From an uncultured Eubacteriales bacterium (GTDB lineage Bacteria; Bacillota; Clostridia; Oscillospirales; Oscillospiraceae), in NCBI GenBank assembly GCA_900546615.1, contig URDJ01000001.1, forward strand, positions 62,001-126,000: a stretch of DNA of 64,000 nucleotides. The letters run 5' to 3'. Under the pieces are notes generated by a model. That model worked only from the letters and a program-made list of their open reading frames with translations. It was not told where the DNA came from and made no database searches. Position numbers and translations under genes: made by a program. Positions 59,444 to 64,000 of the stretch are shown piece by piece. Positions within the stretch are counted from its first letter, which is position 1. Every line of letters begins with the position of its first letter.

Positions 59444-61729
59444 ATGGACTTTACCGAACGTTCGACAAGGGTATACCGCACAAAGCAGCTCTACACGAAG
59501 GAGGAGCTGGCAGCGCGCGAGGCGCTGTGCGTGCACGAGCAGCCGGCCTTCTGCGCCGCAGCCTGCCCGCTGCGGCTGGACGCGAGGGAGCTTTTGGGCT
59601 GCGCGGCGAAGGGCGACCTCGCCACGGCCCGGGCCATGCTCGAGCGGGCGACGCCCTTCCCCGGCATCCTCGCTGCGGGCTGCGAGGCCCCATGCAAGGC
59701 CGCGTGCAGATTGAACGAGGTTCCCGGATGCGAGGCCGTGGACATCCCCGCAATAGAGCGCGCCGCCATGCGGCACGGCGCCGCGAGGACGGGAAAGGGT
59801 CTGCTCAAGTTCAAGAAGAAAAAGACCGCCGCCGTCTTTGGCGCGGAGCTTTTCACGCTCATCGTCGCGGGCGAGCTTGCGGGCAAGAGCTACCCCACAA
59901 GGTTCTGCGTCGCCGTGGGCTCGGCGGAGGAACTCATTGACAAATGCGCGCCGTTTTTGTGCCCCGAGGACAGGGCCGCGGAGATAAGAAGGCTGGAGTC
60001 CATGGACATAGAGCTTGAGTTCGGCGCAGAGCTGACGCCGGCGCTCGTGCGCGGCGCGGGCGCGGACATAGTATGCGTCTCTCAGGAGGTGCTGGCGCTG
60101 CTCGACCCGGCCTCGGAACCTGACCCCGTCACGCTGTACTGCGGAAAGCTCGGCGTCCTGGCCCGTGCGGGCGCGGAGGGCGGCGTCATCGGTGCTTTTT
60201 ACGACGCGCGGCGCGCAGGCGTCTCAGCGGACAGGCTGGCGCAGGGCATGTCGCCCGATACGATGCGCGGCGAGGAAGGCCCCGTCGAGAGCCGGCTGTA
60301 TACAGACCTCTCCGAGGCGCGGCCCGGCGGCAGTGTGCCTGAGGACGAGGGCTATACGCCCGAACAGGCCGCAGCTGAGGCAGGGCGCTGCATACAGTGC
60401 CGCTGCGAGGAGTGCGTCAAGGGCTGCGCCTGGCTCAGGCACTACGGTAAGTTCCCGCGCATCATGACGCGCGAGATATACAACAACGTCGGCATCATCA
60501 TGGGCGACCACATGATGAACGGAGCCATCAACTCCTGCGCTCTCTGCGGCCAGTGTACGGTGAACTGCCCCAACGGCTACGACATGGCCGAGATCTGCCT
60601 CTCGGCGCGGCGGAACATGGTCGCCACGGGCAAGATGAGCCTCGCCGTGCACGAATTTGCGCTCTACGACCAGATTTTCTCGAACACCGAGGCGTTTTTA
60701 TGCCGCGTGGAGCCTGGATATGAGACCTGCAAATATGTGTTCTTCCCCGGCTGTCAGGCTGGCGCCGTCGCTCCGGAGGCGGTGTACCGGGCGTATGCCG
60801 ACCTGCGTGCGCGTCTTACCGGTGGAGTGGGCATACTGCTCGGCTGCTGCGGTATAATCTCGCGCTGGGCCGGAAGGGAAGAGCTGTTCGATGAGACCTG
60901 CGCGCTGCTTCGCTCCGAGCTTGACAAGCTGGGCAATCCCACGATCATCACGGCCTGCCCGACCTGTCAAAAGACAATGCGCGAGGCGGGCATCGGCGAG
61001 TGCAGGGGCATCTGGGACGTGCTGCTCGAACTAGGCCTGCCGGAGAGCGCGCCCACGGCCTGCGGCGAGGCGGTCATACACGACGCCTGCGGCGCGAGGG
61101 GCGACGCGGCGACGCAAAACGCGGTGCGAGAGCTGGTGTCGAAGCTCGGCTGCAGGATAACGGAGCCGGCCCACACGCTGGACCGCTCCGACTGCTGCGG
61201 CTACGGCGGTCTCGCGGGCTACGCAAAGCCCGAGGTCGCGGCGGACTACACCAAGGCCGCGCTGGAGGGCTGCGAGGGCTTGCAGCTCACCTACTGCATG
61301 GGCTGCCGCGACCGCTACGCGCGTCATGGCGCGGAGAGCGCGCACATATTGGAGCTTATCTACGCATCCCCGGCCGGAGACCCGCCCGGCATCTCTGAAA
61401 AACGCAAAAACCGTTTGACCCTGAAGCAGCGGCTGCTGCGCGACATCTGGAAGGAGGACACACACATGGCCCCGAGAGGCTACAAGATCGAGTATACCCC
61501 CGAGGTGAAGGAGCTCATGGAGCAGCGCATGGTGCTCGAGAGCGACATTGAGACCGTCATGCAGGCCTACCGCGAGGGCGGCGAGGCCATATACGAGGCG
61601 GATACCGGCCTGCGCATCTCGCGCTACCGTCTCGGCAACGTCACCTTCTGGGTGAAATTCACGGAGGACGCCGAGGGCTATGTCATCCACAGCGCGTACA
61701 GCCACAGGATGACCGTCGAGACGAGGTAG
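59444..61729 (+). CDS. Dicluster and CCG-domain iron-sulfur oxidoreductase (DVU_1558-like)
   Basis: 761-residue protein. N-terminal dicluster-binding region (C29, C37, C41, C53, then C80, C84, C88, C96) as in GltD/DPYD-type proteins. A flavin-binding-like region follows, but its dinucleotide loop reads VFGAELFTLI (132-141) instead of GxGxxG. Then come two [4Fe-4S] motifs (CIQCRCEECVKGC and CALCGQCTVNCPNG) and two HdrD/GlpC-like CCG domains (FFPGCQAG, LLGCCGII; HDACGARGD, SDCCGYGG, CMGC). A final 85-residue domain ends NVTFWVKFTEDAEG then YSHRM. It likely carries electrons from the oxidoreductase. ATG 59444 behind AGGAGG. Confidence 0.85.
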   Translation: MDFTERSTRVYRTKQLYTKEELAAREALCVHEQPAFCAAACPLRLDARELLGCAAKGDLATARAMLERATPFPGILAAGCEAPCKAACRLNEVPGCEAVDIPAIERAAMRHGAARTGKGLLKFKKKKTAAVFGAELFTLIVAGELAGKSYPTRFCVAVGSAEELIDKCAPFLCPEDRAAEIRRLESMDIELEFGAELTPALVRGAGADIVCVSQEVLALLDPASEPDPVTLYCGKLGVLARAGAEGGVIGAFYDARRAGVSADRLAQGMSPDTMRGEEGPVESRLYTDLSEARPGGSVPEDEGYTPEQAAAEAGRCIQCRCEECVKGCAWLRHYGKFPRIMTREIYNNVGIIMGDHMMNGAINSCALCGQCTVNCPNGYDMAEICLSARRNMVATGKMSLAVHEFALYDQIFSNTEAFLCRVEPGYETCKYVFFPGCQAGAVAPEAVYRAYADLRARLTGGVGILLGCCGIISRWAGREELFDETCALLRSELDKLGNPTIITACPTCQKTMREAGIGECRGIWDVLLELGLPESAPTACGEAVIHDACGARGDAATQNAVRELVSKLGCRITEPAHTLDRSDCCGYGGLAGYAKPEVAADYTKAALEGCEGLQLTYCMGCRDRYARHGAESAHILELIYASPAGDPPGISEKRKNRLTLKQRLLRDIWKEDTHMAPRGYKIEYTPEVKELMEQRMVLESDIETVMQAYREGGEAIYEADTGLRISRYRLGNVTFWVKFTEDAEGYVIHSAYSHRMTVETR

Positions 61730-61733
61730 CGCC

Positions 61734-61955
61734 ATGGCGGAGGAGAAGAGCTATTACGTCGTTGACCCCGGCGGGCGCTATCGCTGCCTCAAGTGCGATG
61801 TGCCGCTGGTGAAGGGCAACGCGGTGTTCGGCTATCTCGACAACGCCTTCCCCGTGGAGCTGCCCGTCTGTCCCAGGTGCGGCTTTGTGTTCGTGCCGGA
61901 GGAGCTGGCGATGGGCAAGGTGCTCTCGGTGGAGAAGGTGCTCGAGGACAAGTGA
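61734..61955 (+). CDS. Small double-CxxC redox/zinc protein (DVU_1557-like)
   Basis: 73-residue protein with CLKC and CPRC pairs about 29 residues apart, a rubredoxin- or zinc-ribbon-like arrangement (YRCLKCDVPLV, then PVCPRCGFVFVPEEL). It may bind iron or zinc and pass electrons or present a substrate. It starts four bases after the dicluster gene, and its stop overlaps the methyltransferase start (TGATG). From memory it fits NCBI family DVU_1557 redox protein. Confidence 0.82.
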   Translation: MAEEKSYYVVDPGGRYRCLKCDVPLVKGNAVFGYLDNAFPVELPVCPRCGFVFVPEELAMGKVLSVEKVLEDK

Positions 61956-62479
61956 TGGAGCGGCATCCCGGCGGCGCTGACGCCGCTCTGCGGCTCGTGG
62001 GGCTTGCGGGGCTTGAGCCGCCATGCCGTATCATAGACCTCGGCGCGGGCTCCGGCGAGAGCGTGCGGCGGCTGCGCGCCCTCGGCTTTGACGCCGTGGG
62101 CATAGACCTTGCGCCCGGCGCGGACGTGGAGCGTGGGGATATACTCGCTCCGCCCTTTGGCGACGCCTCCTTTGATGCGGCCTTGAGCGAGTGCGCGTTC
62201 TTCCTCACCGGCGACCCGGAAAGGGCGCTCCGTGAGGCGGCAAGGCTGCTCAGGCCCGGCGGCAAGCTGCTCTTTTCCGACATCTGCCCCGGCGGGGAGT
62301 CCTGGCTGCGCAGGACCTCGGAACAGTCCGGGTTCGCGGTTGAGGCGCTAATCGACGCCACGGACGAATGGAAGCGATATTACATCGAGGCCCTCTGGCG
62401 CGGCAAGGCCGAGGGCCCGCCCGACGGAGTGCGGAACTGCCGCTATATCTACGCGGTGCTGAGGAAGGAGGCGTGGTAA
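61955..62479 (+). CDS. SAM-dependent methyltransferase (DVU_1556/TrsM-like)
   Basis: 174-residue class I methyltransferase. Motif I is IIDLGAGSGESVRRLRALGF, and the acidic end of strand 2 is VGIDLAPGAD. DAALSECAFFLTGDPERALR and LLRPGGKLLFSDICPGG are the post-I and motif III regions. It is short, lacking the usual substrate-recognition lid, so it may work on a small or protein-bound substrate. ATG 61955 overlaps the previous stop. It lies two genes ahead of the radical SAM gene, suggesting joint action. Confidence 0.85.
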   Translation: MERHPGGADAALRLVGLAGLEPPCRIIDLGAGSGESVRRLRALGFDAVGIDLAPGADVERGDILAPPFGDASFDAALSECAFFLTGDPERALREAARLLRPGGKLLFSDICPGGESWLRRTSEQSGFAVEALIDATDEWKRYYIEALWRGKAEGPPDGVRNCRYIYAVLRKEAW

Positions 62480-62480
62480 A

Positions 62481-62891
62481 ATGGACGACGTGTTTGGAAG
62501 GATGCTTGAGCTCTCGAGGAAGGGCTATTTCTGCGCGCAGATACTCATGCAGCTGGCGCTGGACGCCGAGGGGAAGGACTGCCCGGAGCTCATACGCGCC
62601 ATGGGCGGTCTCAACGCGGGCATCGGCTTCTCCGGCGGCCCCTGCGGTGCGCTGACCGGCGGGGCCTGCTTCCTCGCCTATTTCTCCGAGGGCATGGAGC
62701 CGCAGGAGCGCGAGGCCATGCTCAGGGAATTCCACGACTGGTTCCGGGAACGCACGGCCGAATACGGCGGCGAGAGCTGCGACAGCATACTCGCGGGCGA
62801 CCCCACGAACCAGCTGCGCCGCTGTCCTGCGCTGGTGCAGGAGGTCTATGGCAAGTGCGTCGAGCTGCTCTCGGAAAGGGGCCTCGCCTGA
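62481..62891 (+). CDS. C_GCAxxG_C_C family protein (DVU_1555-like)
   Basis: 136-residue member of the C_GCAxxG_C_C family, named for spaced cysteines thought to bind a metal or cluster. Here they read FCAQ (C18), CPEL, GGPCGALTGGAC (in place of GGCAxxG), SCDS, RRCP and GKCV. The protein is mostly helical and soluble. The family is common near redox and metal genes in anaerobes, but its function is unknown. It starts one base after the methyltransferase stop, and its stop overlaps the radical SAM start. Confidence 0.85.
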   Translation: MDDVFGRMLELSRKGYFCAQILMQLALDAEGKDCPELIRAMGGLNAGIGFSGGPCGALTGGACFLAYFSEGMEPQEREAMLREFHDWFRERTAEYGGESCDSILAGDPTNQLRRCPALVQEVYGKCVELLSERGLA

Positions 62892-64000
62892 TGTACGAGG
62901 TATTCGCAAGGACAAAAAGCGTCTGTCCCGTGTGTCTCAGGACGATAGACGCCGAAAAAGCCGTGGCCGGGGACGGGTTTGTCCATCTCATCAAGACCTG
63001 CCCCGAGCACGGCTTTTTTGACACGCTGATCTGGGAGGGCGGCGCGGACGAGTACCTCGCCTGGGGCGGAGCCTTCCCCGGTGACGAGGCAGACGACGGC
63101 TGCCCAAACAACTGCGGCCTCTGCGCGGGGCATAAAAGCGAGGGCTGCTGCGTCCTGCTCGAGCTGACGCGCCGCTGCGATCTCCGCTGCCCGGTCTGCT
63201 TCGCCTCCGCCGGCGGTGAGGGCGACCTCGGACTCGACGAGATCGCGCGGCTCTACGACATGCTCATGGCGCGCGGAGGCCTCTTCAACATCCAGCTCTC
63301 GGGCGGCGAGCCGACCATGCGCGACGATCTGCCCGAGATAGTACGTCTTGGCCGGGAGCGTGGCTTCACCTTCTTCCAGCTCAACACCAACGGTCTGCGT
63401 CTCGCCTCTGAGGATGGCTACGCGGCAAAGCTGCACGCGGCGGGGGTCTCCTGCGCCTTTTTGCAGTTCGATGGGCTGCGGCCGGAGACGCATGAGGCGC
63501 TCCGGGGCCGCAATATCCTCGCGGAAAAGCTCAGGGCCATTGATGCCTGCGAGGGGGCGGGACTGCCCGTAGTGCTCGTGCCGACGCTCGTGCCGGGCGT
63601 GAACGTGGACGAGCTGGGCGGCATACTGCGCTTCGCACTCGGGCGGGGCAAAATCGTCCGGGGAGTGCACTTCCAGCCCGTGAGCTACTTCGGCCGCTGC
63701 GAGCTGCCGGAGCCGGAGACGCGGCTGACCATACCGCGCGTCATGCGCGGGATAGAGGCTCAAACAGACGGCGCGATGAAGTTTGCGGACTTCGGCGGCG
63801 GCGGGGCGGAAAGCCCATGGTGCAGCTTTCACGCCAGTTACCGCAAGCTCCCGGACGGGAGGCTCAAGGCCCTGCCGAGGCGGGAGAGCGCCTGCTGCTG
63901 CAAAAATAGCTCCGAGGCCCGCGATTTTGTCGCCGGGCGCTGGGGCTTCGGCTCTGAGTCGCGCGAGGACGAGGACGGCTTCGACCGCTTCATGCGCGAG
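62891..64000 (+). CDS. Radical SAM protein, TrsS/Tes-like, 5' part (runs off window)
   Basis: First 370 codons of a radical SAM enzyme, open to the last base. The N-terminus has zinc-type cysteines (CPVCLRTIDAE, CPEHGFF, CPNNCGLC), then the SAM-cluster motif RRCDLRCPVCFASAG (CxxxCxxC), LSGGEPTMRDDLPE and QLNTNGLR. The layout is like the tetraether-synthase/MoaA-type group. ESACCCKN near the end of the window may bind an auxiliary cluster. Related proteins named TrsS are often selenoproteins; no in-frame TGA occurs here, so this copy uses cysteine at least so far. The ATG overlaps the previous stop. Confidence 0.85.
   Translation, partial: MYEVFARTKSVCPVCLRTIDAEKAVAGDGFVHLIKTCPEHGFFDTLIWEGGADEYLAWGGAFPGDEADDGCPNNCGLCAGHKSEGCCVLLELTRRCDLRCPVCFASAGGEGDLGLDEIARLYDMLMARGGLFNIQLSGGEPTMRDDLPEIVRLGRERGFTFFQLNTNGLRLASEDGYAAKLHAAGVSCAFLQFDGLRPETHEALRGRNILAEKLRAIDACEGAGLPVVLVPTLVPGVNVDELGGILRFALGRGKIVRGVHFQPVSYFGRCELPEPETRLTIPRVMRGIEAQTDGAMKFADFGGGGAESPWCSFHASYRKLPDGRLKALPRRESACCCKNSSEARDFVAGRWGFGSESREDEDGFDRFMRE

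Noticed and set aside
62891..64000. Selenocysteine codon in the radical SAM gene
   Set aside because: I read the frame to the end of the window and found no in-frame TGA.
1..64000. CRISPR arrays, tRNA or rRNA genes, prophage or transposase genes
   Set aside because: None seen on either strand: no regular spacer-repeat pattern, no T-loop-like GGTTCRA with matching arms, and no transposase or integrase motifs.

Overview
The window looks like a chromosomal segment of a G+C-rich, anaerobic, spore-forming Clostridia member; an Oscillospiraceae-like gut lineage is my best guess. The reasons are the Firmicutes block hprK-murB-rapZ-yvcK-whiA-dnaE, the dipicolinate synthase pair dpaAB (spore core), a V-type ATPase operon, formate-tetrahydrofolate ligase, and heavy use of ATA, AGG and CTC codons. 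No rRNA, tRNA, CRISPR array, prophage or insertion sequence was seen. Species cannot be named from the sequence alone.

Layout. 1-5.5 kb (minus): 5' part of dnaE, then whiA, yvcK, rapZ, murB and hprK, all read from one promoter upstream of hprK. 5.6-8.0 kb: rpmB (plus), and apgM-ispE (minus). 8.2-16.9 kb (plus): a nine-gene V-type ATPase operon, followed by a lipoprotein and a ComEC-like metallo-beta-lactamase protein. 18.7-24.2 kb: an EFR1-type flavodoxin/ferredoxin protein (minus), then a 1015-residue FG-GAP lipoprotein coupled to a stand-alone amino-acid adenylation enzyme. 24.2-24.8 kb: a non-coding stretch with a palindrome-packed, MITE-like element. 24.8-28.0 kb: a ProXp/YbaK-type protein, a PAP2 phosphatase, mntP, tadA and a phosphoribosyltransferase. 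28.0-33.5 kb: an AT-rich gap, an NSS sodium symporter, and a polar amino acid ABC system with a second binding protein whose lobes appear circularly permuted. 33.6-39.7 kb: mnmG-mnmA and a YtrA-type GntR/ABC operon. 39.9-49 kb: an aminotransferase, a TVP38 protein, a two-component system, the folate operon thyA-folA-fhs, and dpaAB.

48.6-64.0 kb is the most interesting part. A minus-strand run encodes a HTH-fused MobA-like nucleotidyltransferase, a histidine phosphatase-HD fusion, XdhC, a P-loop NTPase, a DUF364 protein and a FecBCD-type metal-chelate or oxyanion importer. Opposite it runs a plus-strand operon for a Desulfovibrio-type aldehyde oxidoreductase (molybdenum hydroxylase). Behind that lie a dicluster/CCG-domain iron-sulfur protein, a small double-CxxC protein, a methyltransferase, a C_GCAxxG_C_C protein and a radical SAM protein that runs off the window. 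A small unrecognised gene sits between the two arms. From memory this resembles the uncharacterised neighbourhood DVU1551-DVU1559 of Desulfovibrio vulgaris and the families annotated TrsS or DVU_155x. I read it as one system for metal uptake, cofactor maturation, substrate oxidation and electron transfer, with an undefined radical SAM/methyltransferase modification step.
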